This document shows positions 15,899-24,524 of a DNA stretch of 64,000 bases, in pieces. The stretch is from Roseateles_C aquae (GTDB lineage: Bacteria; Pseudomonadota; Gammaproteobacteria; Burkholderiales; Burkholderiaceae_C), in contig NZ_JAVXZY010000002.1 of NCBI RefSeq assembly GCF_032337115.1, positions 682,001 to 746,000 of the forward strand. The letters are read 5' to 3'. Under the pieces are notes generated by a model, which saw only the letters and a list, made by a program, of their open reading frames with translations, had not been told where the DNA came from and did not search any database. The number at the start of each line of letters is the position of its first letter. Position 1 is the first letter of the stretch. The translations under genes were made by a program, and so were the position numbers.

Positions 15899-17692
15899 AT
15901 GTCCCACCCGACCGAAGTCAAAGACGAAGCCCTGAAGCCCAATAACTTCCTGCGCACCATCATCGAGCGCGATCTGGAGCAGCAAGAGGGCCAACCCGCG
16001 CGTCATTTCGCAGGGACCCCGGGCGATGCCGCCCACCACGCCGCTGGCCCGCTGGACCCGGCCAAGATCCGCACCCGCTTCCCGCCCGAGCCAAATGGCT
16101 ATCTGCACATCGGCCATGCCAAGAGCATCTGCCTGAACTTCGGCCTGGCGCGCGACTACGGCGGCATCTGTCATCTGCGCTTCGACGACACCAATCCGGA
16201 GAAGGAAGAGCAGGAGTACGTCGACGCCATCAAGGAAATGGTGACGTGGCTGGGCTGGAGCTGGGAGGCCGGTGGCACCTCGCACCTGTTCTCGGCCAGC
16301 AACTATTTCGACTTCATGTACCGCGCCGCCGAGTACCTGGTGACGGCCGGCCTGGCCTATGTCGATGAGCAGACGCCGGACGAGATGCGCGCCAACCGTG
16401 GCGACTTCTCGACGCCCGGCACCGACAGCCCCTTCCGCGATCGCTCGCCCGAGGCCAACCTGGCGCGCCTGCGCGAGATGCGCGACGGCACGCATCCCGA
16501 CGGTGCCATGGTGCTGCGCGCCAAGATCGATATGGCCAGCCCCAACATCAATATGCGCGACCCGGCGCTGTACCGGATCCGCCGCGCCCATCACCACAAC
16601 ACCGGCGACAAATGGTGCATCTACCCGATGTACACCTTCGCCCATCCGATCGAGGACGCGCTGGAGCGCATCACCCACTCGATCTGCACGCTGGAGTTCG
16701 AAGACCAGCGCCCCTTCTACGACTGGCTGCTGAACCACCTCGCCGACGGCGGCCTGCTGGCCCGCCCGCTGCCGCACCAGTACGAGTTCGGCCGCCTGAA
16801 CTTGAGCTATGTCGTCACCTCCAAGCGCAAGCTGCGCCAGCTGGTCGACGAAGGTCATGTCGACGGCTGGGATGACCCGCGCATGCCAACCCTGGTGGGC
16901 ATGCGCCGCCGCGGCTACACACCCGAGGCGGTGCGCGCCATGGTCGAATCGACCGGCGTGACCAAGACCAATGCCTGGCTGGACTATGGCGTGCTGGACG
17001 GCTGCCTGCGTGCCGACCTCGAAGGCAAGGCCGCCCGCGCGATGGCCGTGCTGGACCCGGTCAAGCTGAAGCTGACGAACTATGCCGACATCTTTGGCAG
17101 CCTGGAGCATCGCGAGCCCTGCAGCGCCCCGGCCCACCCGCACCTGCCCGAGCTGGGCACACGGCAGTTCAGTCTCGGCCCCGAGCTGTGGATTGAGCAC
17201 GAGGACTTCATGGAAGCGCCGGTCAAGGGCTATCACCGCCTCTACCCGGGCAACAAGGCGCGGCTGAAGGCCGGCTATGTGATCGAGTGCAGCGGCTGCG
17301 AGAAGAACGAGGCCGGCGAGATCGCCGCGGTGCTCGCCACCATCGTGCCGGACACCAAGAGCGGCACGCCGGGCGCGGATGCGGTCAAGGTCAAGGGCGT
17401 GATCACCTGGGTGGGTGTGCACGAAGGCATTGCCGCCGAACTGCGCCTCTATGACCGCCTGTTCACCGAGGCCCAGCCCGACGCCGGCGGCCGTGATTTC
17501 CTGGAAGTGCTGAACCCGGCCAGCAAGAAGGTCGTCACCGGCTATCTGGAGCCTTCCTTGGCCGCTGCGGCTGCCGACCTCAAGGTGCAGTTCGAGCGTC
17601 ACGGCTACTTTGTGGCCGACCGCATTGACCACCGCGCCGACAAGCCCGTCTTCAACAAGATCACGGGCTTGCGAGACAACTGGGGGAAGTAA
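15899..17692 (+). CDS. glnS: Glutaminyl-tRNA synthetase
   Basis: Class I synthetase that charges tRNA-Gln. The 597-residue protein carries the HIGH motif in FPPEPNGYLHIGHAKSI, the KMSKS equivalent VTSKRKLRQLVDEG, and the C-terminal anticodon-binding beta-barrels (VIECSGCEKNEAGEIA, KGVITWVGVHEG). The first 60 residues include a short insertion between the leader and the catalytic domain (EQQEGQPARHFAGTPGDAAH). A terminator hairpin follows at 17781-17811. GlnRS indicates direct glutaminylation rather than reliance on the GatCAB route. Confidence 0.97.
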   Translation: MSHPTEVKDEALKPNNFLRTIIERDLEQQEGQPARHFAGTPGDAAHHAAGPLDPAKIRTRFPPEPNGYLHIGHAKSICLNFGLARDYGGICHLRFDDTNPEKEEQEYVDAIKEMVTWLGWSWEAGGTSHLFSASNYFDFMYRAAEYLVTAGLAYVDEQTPDEMRANRGDFSTPGTDSPFRDRSPEANLARLREMRDGTHPDGAMVLRAKIDMASPNINMRDPALYRIRRAHHHNTGDKWCIYPMYTFAHPIEDALERITHSICTLEFEDQRPFYDWLLNHLADGGLLARPLPHQYEFGRLNLSYVVTSKRKLRQLVDEGHVDGWDDPRMPTLVGMRRRGYTPEAVRAMVESTGVTKTNAWLDYGVLDGCLRADLEGKAARAMAVLDPVKLKLTNYADIFGSLEHREPCSAPAHPHLPELGTRQFSLGPELWIEHEDFMEAPVKGYHRLYPGNKARLKAGYVIECSGCEKNEAGEIAAVLATIVPDTKSGTPGADAVKVKGVITWVGVHEGIAAELRLYDRLFTEAQPDAGGRDFLEVLNPASKKVVTGYLEPSLAAAAADLKVQFERHGYFVADRIDHRADKPVFNKITGLRDNWGK

Positions 17693-17698
17693 GACCCA

Positions 17699-17776
17699 CC
17701 CCCTACGCGCTACGCGCGCCCCCTCTGAGGGGGCAAGCCCGAAGGACCGGCAAAGCCGGATCCTCGGGCTTCGCTG
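17699..17776. repeat. Intergenic palindromic repeat, copy A
   Basis: After the glnS stop comes CCCCCTACGCGCTACGCG, then nested palindromes CCCCCTCTGAGGGGG and GCCCGAAGGACCGGCAAAG/CCGGATCCTCGGGC. A clearly related copy follows flgI at 51074-51155 with the same order of blocks. This is a dispersed intergenic repeat family of the REP type. Confidence 0.75.
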
Positions 17777-17780
17777 GAGC

Positions 17781-17811
17781 TGCCCGTAGGCCATCGGCCT
17801 TGGGCGTTTTT
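17781..17811 (+). terminator. Probable terminator after glnS
   Basis: Imperfect hairpin GCCC..AGGCC-ATC-GGCCT..GGGC followed directly by TTTTT, about 90 bases past the glnS stop and downstream of repeat copy A. It would also face the convergent S9 peptidase gene. Confidence 0.65.
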
Positions 17812-17858
17812 CTGTCGCGCCTGCCGGCGTCGGCACCCACCGCGCAATGACTCAGCTC

Positions 17859-20153
17859 TTATGGCTTCAGGTGCCTGATGAAGAAGTCGGTCTCGGTGCG
17901 GGACAGGTGCAGGCGCGAGGCGCGGCCGGCGATGCCGTGGGCCTTGCCGGGGTAGATCACGGTTTCGAACAGCTTGCCTTCGTTCTGCAAGGCGGTGATC
18001 AGGCGCAGCGAGTTTTCGAACAGCACGTTGTCGTCGGCCGTGCCATGCACCAGCATCAGCGGTTTGGCGAGCAGCTTGGCGCGCGGCAGCAGGCTGCCCT
18101 GCTGATAGGCAGCCGCCTTGCCGCCATCCGGCAGGCCCAGATAGCGCTCGGTGTAGGCGGTGTCGTACAGCGTCCAATCGGTCGGCGGCGCGATGCCGAT
18201 GGCCGCGGCAAACGGCGTGTCGGCGTCCAGCATGCTGCGTGCAGCCAGGAAGCCGCCATAGCTCCAGCCGGTGAAGCCAATCCGCGCTGCATCAACGCCG
18301 GGCACCAGCGTCGGCAGCTGACGCACCGCAGCGAACAGATCGGCGACCTCGACCTGGCCGAAGGCGCGGTAGTGAGCGCGGGTGAAGCTGCGGTCACGCT
18401 GGGCCATGCCGCGCGTGTCGACCAATAACACGCCAAAGCCCTGGCGCTGCCAGTAGGCCAGCAGCGGCGTGTCGCCATCCCAGCGCCAGGCCACCGTGGC
18501 CGTGCCCGGGCCGCCGTAGGCCCGCACGATCACCGCATGCTTGCCGTTGGCGGCGCTACTGGCTTTCAGCGGCGGCAGGTAGAAGGCATTGAGCATGGTC
18601 TTGCCATCGGCGGCAAGCAGGTCCAGCGCCTGCACGGCCGGCGCGATCTGCGCCAGTAGCGGGTCAGGCCGGTCGGTGTCCAGCCGCAGCGGCGCACGCC
18701 CGCCATCGATGGCTCGCAACTCGGTCACCGCCGGCTGCCCCCATTGCGACTGCGTCACCAGCATCTGCTGGCAAGCCTTGTCACCACTGGCGTCGCGCCA
18801 GCGCCGCGGCTCGCCTGGCTGCAGCATGCGGGTCTGGCCGGCCAGCGTGGTTTCGAACAGCTCGCGGCCGCGGCCGCGCTCGGTGGCGCCGGCAAAGACG
18901 ATGCGATCGCCGGCGGCACAAACCAGATGCGCGACCGCCTCGGCCTGCTGCGTCAGCGGCTGCAGCGCGCCGCTGACGCGATCGAGCAGCCAGTACTGCC
19001 GCCGCCCGCTGCGCTCGCTGGACCACAGCAGCGCCGGCTGGCCCGACAGCAGCTTGGCCGGCAGCTCGCGCAGGTCGTCGTGCACCTCGACCCAGGCCTC
19101 GTCCTGCTCGCTGAGCAGGGTGCGCGGCTTGCCGCTGCGAGCGTCGAACTCGAGCAGATCGAGCCGGCGCTGATCGCGGGTCAGCGTCTGCAGCCAGGGC
19201 TTGCCGTCGGCGAACCAGCCGGCGCGGGCAACGTATTCGGCGTCTTTGGGCTGCGGCAGGGCCAGCCGGCCGCGGCCAGAAGCCTCGTAGACCCAGGCCT
19301 TGACGATGGCATTGGCCTGGCCCGCGGCCGGGTAGCGCTGCTGCGTCATCTCGGTGCGATCGGCAAAGATCTGCGCCCGCGTCTTCACTGGCACCGGGCC
19401 TTCGTCAACCTCCAAAGCCAGCAGGCGCTGCCCATCGGGTGACCACCAGAAGCCCTTGTGCCGGCCCAGTTCCTCTTCGGCGATGAACTCGGCCAGGCCG
19501 GTGCTGTGGGTATCGCTGCCACCCTGGCTGAGCTGGCGTGGTTTGCCGCCGGCCAGTGGCTGAACGAACAGATTGCCGCCGCGCACATAGGCCAGCTGGC
19601 GACCGGCGGTGTCGCATTGCGGCTCGCGGGCCGGAGCCTTGCCAGCCTCCACCAGACGTCGCGCCTGCGGCTTGTCGCCCTGAACATCGATCAGGTAGAG
19701 TGCGCCCGACAAGGGGACGATCAGCCGCTGGTCGCTGTCACCACACCATAGGTAGCTGGTAATGCCGCTGCCGCGCACACGGCGACGCTCCAGCGCCATC
19801 TTCTCGGCCTCGCTCAGACGCACCGGCTGATCACCGATCAGATCGCTGACGGCCGCCAGGCGGCGTGGCTCACCCGCGGGCAGCGGCCGTGCCCAGAGTT
19901 CGAGCAACTCGCTATCAGCCTGCGAGGGCTGCAAATAGCTGAGCCAACGGCCCGCGGGCGAAAGCTGGGCCGCACGCGGCTGGCGGCCGGCCAGCGGTGG
20001 GTCGGCCTGGATGCGTTCGAGTGTCAGAGCGCTCGCAAGGGCCTGGTCTTGAGCCGCATGGGCCATGCCAGCAGCAGCGAGGCAGAGCGTGAGTAGCAAC
20101 GCACCTTGTCGGCATGCGCGCTGAGAAAAAGCCGGATTGGACTTGATATGCAT
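17859..20153 (-). CDS. Prolyl oligopeptidase-family (S9, DPP IV-like) serine peptidase
   Basis: 764-residue exported peptidase. A signal peptide (about 1-33: ALLLTLCLAAAGMAHA) is followed by a beta-propeller domain with SPAGRWLSYL and WWSPDGQRLLALEVDE repeats, characteristic of the DPP IV N-terminal region, and a C-terminal alpha/beta-hydrolase domain. The catalytic serine is in GFTGWSYGGFLAARS, the Asp in LVHGTADDNVLFENS and the His in YPGKAHGIAG. The EFIAEEELGRHKGFWW stretch resembles the double-Glu region that grips the N-terminus of substrates in DPP IV, so dipeptidyl-peptidase activity is likely. Confidence 0.92.
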   Translation of the reverse strand: MHIKSNPAFSQRACRQGALLLTLCLAAAGMAHAAQDQALASALTLERIQADPPLAGRQPRAAQLSPAGRWLSYLQPSQADSELLELWARPLPAGEPRRLAAVSDLIGDQPVRLSEAEKMALERRRVRGSGITSYLWCGDSDQRLIVPLSGALYLIDVQGDKPQARRLVEAGKAPAREPQCDTAGRQLAYVRGGNLFVQPLAGGKPRQLSQGGSDTHSTGLAEFIAEEELGRHKGFWWSPDGQRLLALEVDEGPVPVKTRAQIFADRTEMTQQRYPAAGQANAIVKAWVYEASGRGRLALPQPKDAEYVARAGWFADGKPWLQTLTRDQRRLDLLEFDARSGKPRTLLSEQDEAWVEVHDDLRELPAKLLSGQPALLWSSERSGRRQYWLLDRVSGALQPLTQQAEAVAHLVCAAGDRIVFAGATERGRGRELFETTLAGQTRMLQPGEPRRWRDASGDKACQQMLVTQSQWGQPAVTELRAIDGGRAPLRLDTDRPDPLLAQIAPAVQALDLLAADGKTMLNAFYLPPLKASSAANGKHAVIVRAYGGPGTATVAWRWDGDTPLLAYWQRQGFGVLLVDTRGMAQRDRSFTRAHYRAFGQVEVADLFAAVRQLPTLVPGVDAARIGFTGWSYGGFLAARSMLDADTPFAAAIGIAPPTDWTLYDTAYTERYLGLPDGGKAAAYQQGSLLPRAKLLAKPLMLVHGTADDNVLFENSLRLITALQNEGKLFETVIYPGKAHGIAGRASRLHLSRTETDFFIRHLKP

Positions 20154-20177
20154 GCCGCATGCTAGCGAGCATGCGGC
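20154..20177. promoter_or_regulatory. Perfect 10-bp inverted repeat touching the S9 peptidase start codon
   Basis: GCCGCATGCT-AGCG-AGCATGCGGC ends at the base before the peptidase ATG (20153). It occupies the place where the ribosome-binding site should be and could be an operator or an mRNA hairpin that masks the start. No Shine-Dalgarno sequence is otherwise apparent. Confidence 0.55.
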
Positions 20178-20231
20178 GCGCCGCCCATCGGCAATTGCAC
20201 GGGAGAAACGGCGTTGGCGTGCGCTATGCGC

Positions 20232-20450
20232 TCAACGCGCCTGCACCACCGGCGTGGCGTACTCGTGGCCGACGACGGCACGAGCGAACAGATAGTTCTC
20301 CAAGGCCCGCTCACTCAGCGCATCCAGCCGTACATCGCCGCGCGCATCGCAGGGAAAGGCCAAGGCCTTGCCGGCATGAAACAGCGACTGAAAACGCAAC
20401 TCGAACGCGACTTCGGTGGCGCTCGGCGCGCCCTGTTCAATCTTTTCCAT
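20232..20450 (-). CDS. Small conserved hypothetical protein
   Basis: 72 residues. The ATG at 20450 is preceded by TTGGAG six bases away, a better start than the in-frame ATG at 20477. The sequence contains FELRFQSLFHAGKALAFPCD and LDALSERALENYLFARAVVG, which read like a folded, conserved small protein typical of Burkholderiales rather than a chance frame. No catalytic motif or membrane segment is visible, and the function is unknown. It stands alone between the S9 peptidase and dbpA, on the same strand as both. Confidence 0.75.
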   Translation of the reverse strand: MEKIEQGAPSATEVAFELRFQSLFHAGKALAFPCDARGDVRLDALSERALENYLFARAVVGHEYATPVVQAR

Positions 20451-20622
20451 GGTGTGCTCCAACGACGACCCCATCATTCACGTCCCCATGCCTCAAGACT
20501 AGGCCTCAAATGCGGGGGTAACCATGTGAATAGGTCTCGACTTAACGTCAGTCCTGCAGCCGAGGTGGACTAGGAATCAGGCTGACAGGAATTATTCACG
20601 GCGAGCACCACCGTGCGGCACC

Positions 20623-22050
20623 TCAATCAGCGGCGAGATCAACCATGCGCCGCACCTTGACCTTGCGCCCCTTGAGCTTGCCCAGGCTGAGCCGGCGCAC
20701 GGCCTCGTGGGCGATGCTGCGCTCGACCGCGACATAGGTATGGAAGTCGGTGACGTTGATCTTGCCGATCTGCGTGCCAGCGAAACCAGCCTCGCCGGTC
20801 AGCGCCCCCAGCACGTCGCCGGGGCGGATCTTGTCCTTGCGGCCGCCGAGGATCTGCAAGGTGTCCATCGCCGGCAGCAGCGGCGCATCGTCAGCCGCCT
20901 GCAGCTCACCGAGCTTCAACCATTGAAATTCACGGCCCTGCATCTGCTCGACACGGCCGAGGCGCCCCATCTCGTCCATGCTGACCAGGCTCAGCGCCAG
21001 GCCTTCGGCGCCAGCGCGGCCGGTGCGGCCGACGCGGTGCACATGGACCTCGGCATCGGGCGTCATGTCGACATTGATCACGCACTCCAGCTGCGCGATA
21101 TCCAGGCCCCGCGCGGCCACATCGGTGGCGACCAGCACCGAGCAGCTGCGGTTGGCAAACTGGATCAGCACCTGGTCGCGTTCGCGCTGCTCCAGATCGC
21201 CGTGCAAGGCCATGGCGACAAAGCCCTGCGCCGCCAGCACATCGACCAGATCGCGGCATTGCTGCTTGGTGTTGCAAAAGGCGATGGTGCTGGCCGGCCG
21301 GTAGTGGCGCAAGAGCGTCGACACTGCGTGCAGCCGTTCACTCTCGGCCACTTCGATCGCCCATTGGCGGATCTGCGGCGCCGCCGCGGCCGGCTGATTC
21401 GCACTGCTCAAGCGCACTTCCTTGGGCTCGCGCAGGAACTTCTGCGCCAGCGCGGCGATGCCGTCCGGATAGGTGGCCGAGAACAACAGCGTCTGGCGCT
21501 GCTTGGGCAGCTGGCGGATCAGCTTGGCGATATCGTCGATGAAACCCATGTCCAGCATGCGATCAGCCTCGTCGAGCACCAGGGTTTGAATGGCGCCCAG
21601 GGCCAGCGTGCCGCGCTCGACGTGGTCCATCAAGCGCCCCGGCGTGCCGACGACGATATGTGCACCGAACTGTAGGCTCTCGGCCTGCGGCTTGAACGGC
21701 GAGCCGCCGCACAGCGAGAGGATCTTGATGTTGTCGGCCGCGCGGGCCAGCCGGCGCAGTTCCTGGCAGACCTGATCGGCCAGCTCACGGGTCGGGCACA
21801 GCACCAGGGCCTGCACATCGAAACGCCCCGCGTCGAGCCGCTGCAGCAGCGCCAGGCCGAAGGCGGCCGTCTTGCCGCTGCCGGTCTGGGCCTGCGCAAT
21901 CAGATCATGGCCTTGCAGCGCCAAGGGCAGACTGGCGGCCTGGATGGGCGTCATGTCGTGGTAGCCGAGCTGGGCCAGATTGGCCTGCATGGCGGCGCTC
22001 AGCGGCAGGCTGGTGAAGGAGGTCGTGCGGTCGGCAGTGGGGGAATTCAT
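20623..22050 (-). CDS. dbpA: ATP-dependent RNA helicase DbpA
   Basis: DEAD-box helicase acting in 50S assembly near helix 92 of 23S rRNA. The 475-residue protein shows the Q motif (GYHDMTPIQAASLP), Walker A AQTGSGKT, LCPTRELADQVC, DEAD in LVLDEADRMLDMGF, SAT in LLFSATYPDG, and HRVGRTGRAGAEG. The C-terminal 75 residues (KDKIRPGDVLGALTGEAGFA, LSLGKLKGRKVKVRRM) are the DbpA RNA-recognition domain that gives 23S rRNA specificity, which separates it from RhlE and SrmB. Confidence 0.95.
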   Translation of the reverse strand: MNSPTADRTTSFTSLPLSAAMQANLAQLGYHDMTPIQAASLPLALQGHDLIAQAQTGSGKTAAFGLALLQRLDAGRFDVQALVLCPTRELADQVCQELRRLARAADNIKILSLCGGSPFKPQAESLQFGAHIVVGTPGRLMDHVERGTLALGAIQTLVLDEADRMLDMGFIDDIAKLIRQLPKQRQTLLFSATYPDGIAALAQKFLREPKEVRLSSANQPAAAAPQIRQWAIEVAESERLHAVSTLLRHYRPASTIAFCNTKQQCRDLVDVLAAQGFVAMALHGDLEQRERDQVLIQFANRSCSVLVATDVAARGLDIAQLECVINVDMTPDAEVHVHRVGRTGRAGAEGLALSLVSMDEMGRLGRVEQMQGREFQWLKLGELQAADDAPLLPAMDTLQILGGRKDKIRPGDVLGALTGEAGFAGTQIGKINVTDFHTYVAVERSIAHEAVRRLSLGKLKGRKVKVRRMVDLAAD

Positions 22051-22091
22051 CGACCGATTATCCCCGACCCCGTAAAAACCCGAATCCTGGT

Positions 22092-22472
22092 TCAGCCGCC
22101 GGCCTGCTTGACGGTCCAGCGGCCCTGCTTCTTCAGCAGCTCGATGACGCGCTCGCGATGATCGCCCTGGATCTCGATCATGCCGTCCTTGACCGTGCCG
22201 CCGGAGCCGCAGGCCGTTTTCAGCGTCTTGCCCAGCGCCATCAGCTCGGCCTCATCCAGCGGCACGCCCTTGACCAGGGTGACGCCCTTGCCGGCCCGCC
22301 CCTTGGTCTCGCGCGAGACACGAACGATGCCATCACCCTTGGGCAGGCTGGGCTTGCCGCACACACAGGCCGTCAGCGCCTGGCGGCAGGCCGGGCACAT
22401 GCGGCCGGCCTCGGTGGAATAGACCAGACCGGAGAGGCTGGCCAGGCCCGCCAGCGACTTGCTAGATTTCAT
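22092..22472 (-). CDS. yciH: SUI1/YciH-family translation factor
   Basis: Bacterial homologue of eukaryotic eIF1, thought to affect start-codon fidelity. The 126-residue product has two cysteine pairs (CPACRQALTACVCG) that may hold zinc, then the SUI1 core with RETKGRAGKGVTLVKG, LKTACGSGGTVKDGMIEIQG and ERVIELLKKQG. The first codons overlap the end of the dihydrouridine synthase gene by 11 bases; ATG at 22472 is preferred over TTG three codons earlier. Confidence 0.92.
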   Translation of the reverse strand: MKSSKSLAGLASLSGLVYSTEAGRMCPACRQALTACVCGKPSLPKGDGIVRVSRETKGRAGKGVTLVKGVPLDEAELMALGKTLKTACGSGGTVKDGMIEIQGDHRERVIELLKKQGRWTVKQAGG

Positions 22473-23817
22473 GGTGTTCAATCTCCAGGACTGGTGCGGG
22501 TGCCGCGCGTGGGCCGAACAGCAGCAGGTCCAGCTCCTCCGGCGAATTGACGGTACGCAGGCGCAGATAGGCTTCTTCGGCCTCGGCGTAGTGGCGGCGC
22601 AGATAGTGCAGCCACTGCTTGAGACGACCGGCCTGATGCCGGTGGGCGACCTTGCGGCGCACCTGATCGAAGAAGCCGCGCATCAAGGGCAGCAGCTGCC
22701 CCCAAGCCAGCGGCGGCGCCTCGGGCGCGCGCAAGGCCAGCGCCAGCCCGGGATTGGCCACCATGCCGCGGCCCAGCATCAGCGCGTTGCAGCCGCTTTG
22801 CAGCCGCGCATTCTCGGCGTCAGCCGGGGTCCAGATCTCGCCATTGGCGACCACCGTCACCGGCACTGCCTCACGCACCGCAGCGATGCGATCCCAGTAG
22901 GCCGGCGGCTTGTAGCCATCGGCCTTGGTGCGGGCATGAACGACCAGCTCCTCGGCGCCGCCGGCAACCATGGCCGCAGCACATTCCAGCGTGCGGGAGC
23001 TGTCCATATAGCCCAGCCGCATCTTCACCGACAGCGGCATCTCGGCCGGTATCGCGCGGCGCACCGCCGAGACGATGTCGTGAATCAGCTCCGGCTCGTC
23101 GAGCAGCACCGCGCCGCCACGATGGCGGTTGACGCATTTGGCCGGGCAGCCGAAGTTCAGATCAATGCCGGCGGGCCCCAGCGCCGCCAGCTTGGCCGCG
23201 TTCTCGGCCATGCAGACGGGGTCCGAACCCAGCAGCTGCGCCCGCACCGGCACGCCCGCCGCGGTGCGCCCGCCCTGCAGCAGCTCGGGCACGATGCGGG
23301 TGAAGACGCGGTTGGGCATCAGCATGTCGGTGATGCGGATGAACTCGGACACGCAGCGGTCGATGCCGCCCACGCGGGTCAGCACATCGCGCAGCATATG
23401 GTCGAGCAGGCCTTCCATGGGGGCGAGAAGCAGGGTGTGTGCCCCTCGTCCAGCGTGGTTGTGAGCCCCTCGGCCAGCGGGTACGCTGGCCGGTCCCCCG
23501 AGGGGACGGCCTCCTGAGGAGGCCACGACGGGCCGGCTTGGGGCGGCCCGTCGCTCGGCCCAAACGCACGCCCCACCTTCAGCGGGTACGCTGGACGGTC
23601 CCCCGAGGGGACGGCCTCCTGCGGAGGCCACGGCGGGCCGGCTTGGGAGCGGCCCGGCGCTCGGCCCGAACGCAGGCCCCTCGGCCAGCAGGTACGCTGG
23701 CCGGTCCCCCGAGGGGACGGCCTCCTGCGAAGGCCACGACGGGCCGGCTTGGGGCGGCCCGGCGCTCGGCCCCGAGGCGCCGGCGCCTCGTTGGTCGACT
23801 GGCGGGGGAGCGTTCAT
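22462..23817 (-). CDS. dusC: tRNA-dihydrouridine synthase (DusC type) with a repeat-derived N-terminal extension
   Basis: FMN enzyme that reduces uridine in tRNA. The catalytic barrel starts at LLLAPMEGLLDHML and includes NFGCPAKCVNRHRGG (catalytic Cys), VKMRLGYMDSSRTLEC, VVHARTKADGY, VVANGEIWTPADAE and LMLGRGMVANPGLA. Before it lie about 130 residues rich in Gly, Pro, Ala and Ser encoded by three tandem copies of a 105-bp repeat (23466-23780). The start at 23817 is well supported: AAGGAGG seven bases upstream and an ATGA overlap with the preceding gene. No ATG, GTG or TTG exists between the repeats and the FMN motif apart from the Met inside APMEG, so the extension is probably translated. 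Confidence 0.9.
   Translation of the reverse strand: MNAPPPVDQRGAGASGPSAGPPQAGPSWPSQEAVPSGDRPAYLLAEGPAFGPSAGPLPSRPAVASAGGRPLGGPSSVPAEGGACVWAERRAAPSRPVVASSGGRPLGGPASVPAGRGAHNHAGRGAHTLLLAPMEGLLDHMLRDVLTRVGGIDRCVSEFIRITDMLMPNRVFTRIVPELLQGGRTAAGVPVRAQLLGSDPVCMAENAAKLAALGPAGIDLNFGCPAKCVNRHRGGAVLLDEPELIHDIVSAVRRAIPAEMPLSVKMRLGYMDSSRTLECAAAMVAGGAEELVVHARTKADGYKPPAYWDRIAAVREAVPVTVVANGEIWTPADAENARLQSGCNALMLGRGMVANPGLALALRAPEAPPLAWGQLLPLMRGFFDQVRRKVAHRHQAGRLKQWLHYLRRHYAEAEEAYLRLRTVNSPEELDLLLFGPRAAPAPVLEIEHHEI
23466..23780. repeat. Three tandem ~105-bp repeat units inside the dusC coding region
   Basis: Units at about 23466-23568, 23569-23674 and 23675-23780. Each contains GGTACGCTGG, CCCCCGAGGGGACGGCCTCC, GGCCACG-CGGGCCGGCTTG and GGCGCTCGGCCC. 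The middle copy has one extra base (TTGGGAGCGG against TTGGGGCGG), so the first-translated unit is read in one frame and the other two in another; the dusC frame nevertheless stays open. The units are rich in short palindromes. Confidence 0.9.
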
Positions 23818-24317
23818 GCCTTCGCCTCCTTGCCGTCCAGATCGAGCTGGGTCAGGTAGAGGCGCAGGTCGAATTCGAGCTGGCCGTAGGCCGGTTCCAT
23901 GTGCTTGCACAGGGCGTAGAAGGCCTTGTTGTGGTCCAACTCCTTCAGGTGGGCCAGCTCATGGACGACGATCATCTTCAGGAATTCGGCCGGCGCGTCG
24001 CGAAACAAGGTGGCGACGCGGATTTCGCGGCGGGCCTTCAGGCGGCTGCCTTGCACCTGAGTGGCCCGCGTGTGCGTGCCCAAGGCGTGCTGAATGATGC
24101 GCAGCTTGGCGTCGTAGCAGACCTTGTCCAGCGGCGGCGCGTTGCGCAGATGGCGTTGCTTCAAGGCCTGGGTGTAGTCGAATAGCGCGCGGTCGCTGCT
24201 GATCTGGTGCGGCTCGCTGTAGCGCTCGGCCAGATAGCCCGCCAAGCGGCCGGCATCAATCATCTGCTGAACTTGCAGCTGCAGGCTTGCCGGGTAGCCG
24301 GCCAGGTACTTCAACAC
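23814..24317 (-). CDS. YgjP/DUF45-type zinc metallopeptidase
   Basis: 167 residues with the zinc signature VVHELAHLKELDHNKAFY (His-Glu-x2-His, third ligand His in LDHNKAFY), as in the YgjP-like metallopeptidase domain family related to WLM and SprT peptidases. The N-terminal half has no recognisable motif, and the C-terminal end is predicted helical (LEFDLRLYLTQLDLDG). Its stop overlaps the dusC start (ATGA), so the two genes are probably co-translated. Substrate unknown. Confidence 0.85.
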   Translation of the reverse strand: MLKYLAGYPASLQLQVQQMIDAGRLAGYLAERYSEPHQISSDRALFDYTQALKQRHLRNAPPLDKVCYDAKLRIIQHALGTHTRATQVQGSRLKARREIRVATLFRDAPAEFLKMIVVHELAHLKELDHNKAFYALCKHMEPAYGQLEFDLRLYLTQLDLDGKEAKA

Positions 24318-24524
24318 CCTGTGGCTCCCGGTTCAAGCGCGCACGCGAGCGGCAGAAATGGCGCTGAACGCGCTGAAGTGGCGGTAATGGAACATGGCGG
24401 GAGCTGCGGCGAAGGGGAGGCTTGGAGCGGTGCGCTGCAGCCGCTACGGCCTGCGCGCAAAGCCCTGAAGCATAGCGCTTTCGGTCGGAACAGCCCTGCC
24501 CGGCGGCCGATGGGCCGGCGGCAA

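Noticed and set aside
15581..17836. 751-codon minus-strand frame antisense to glnS
   Set aside because: Shadow of glnS with repetitive composition.
23404..23418. ATG at 23418 as the start of the dihydrouridine synthase
   Set aside because: It is the Met of the FMN-binding APMEG motif; starting there would remove the first strand of the barrel.
24318..24524. Gap between the zinc peptidase and the coiled-coil gene
   Set aside because: Searched by eye for a tRNA, small ORF or terminator. Only GC-rich partial palindromes (CCGGCGGCC-like) without a T-run were seen.
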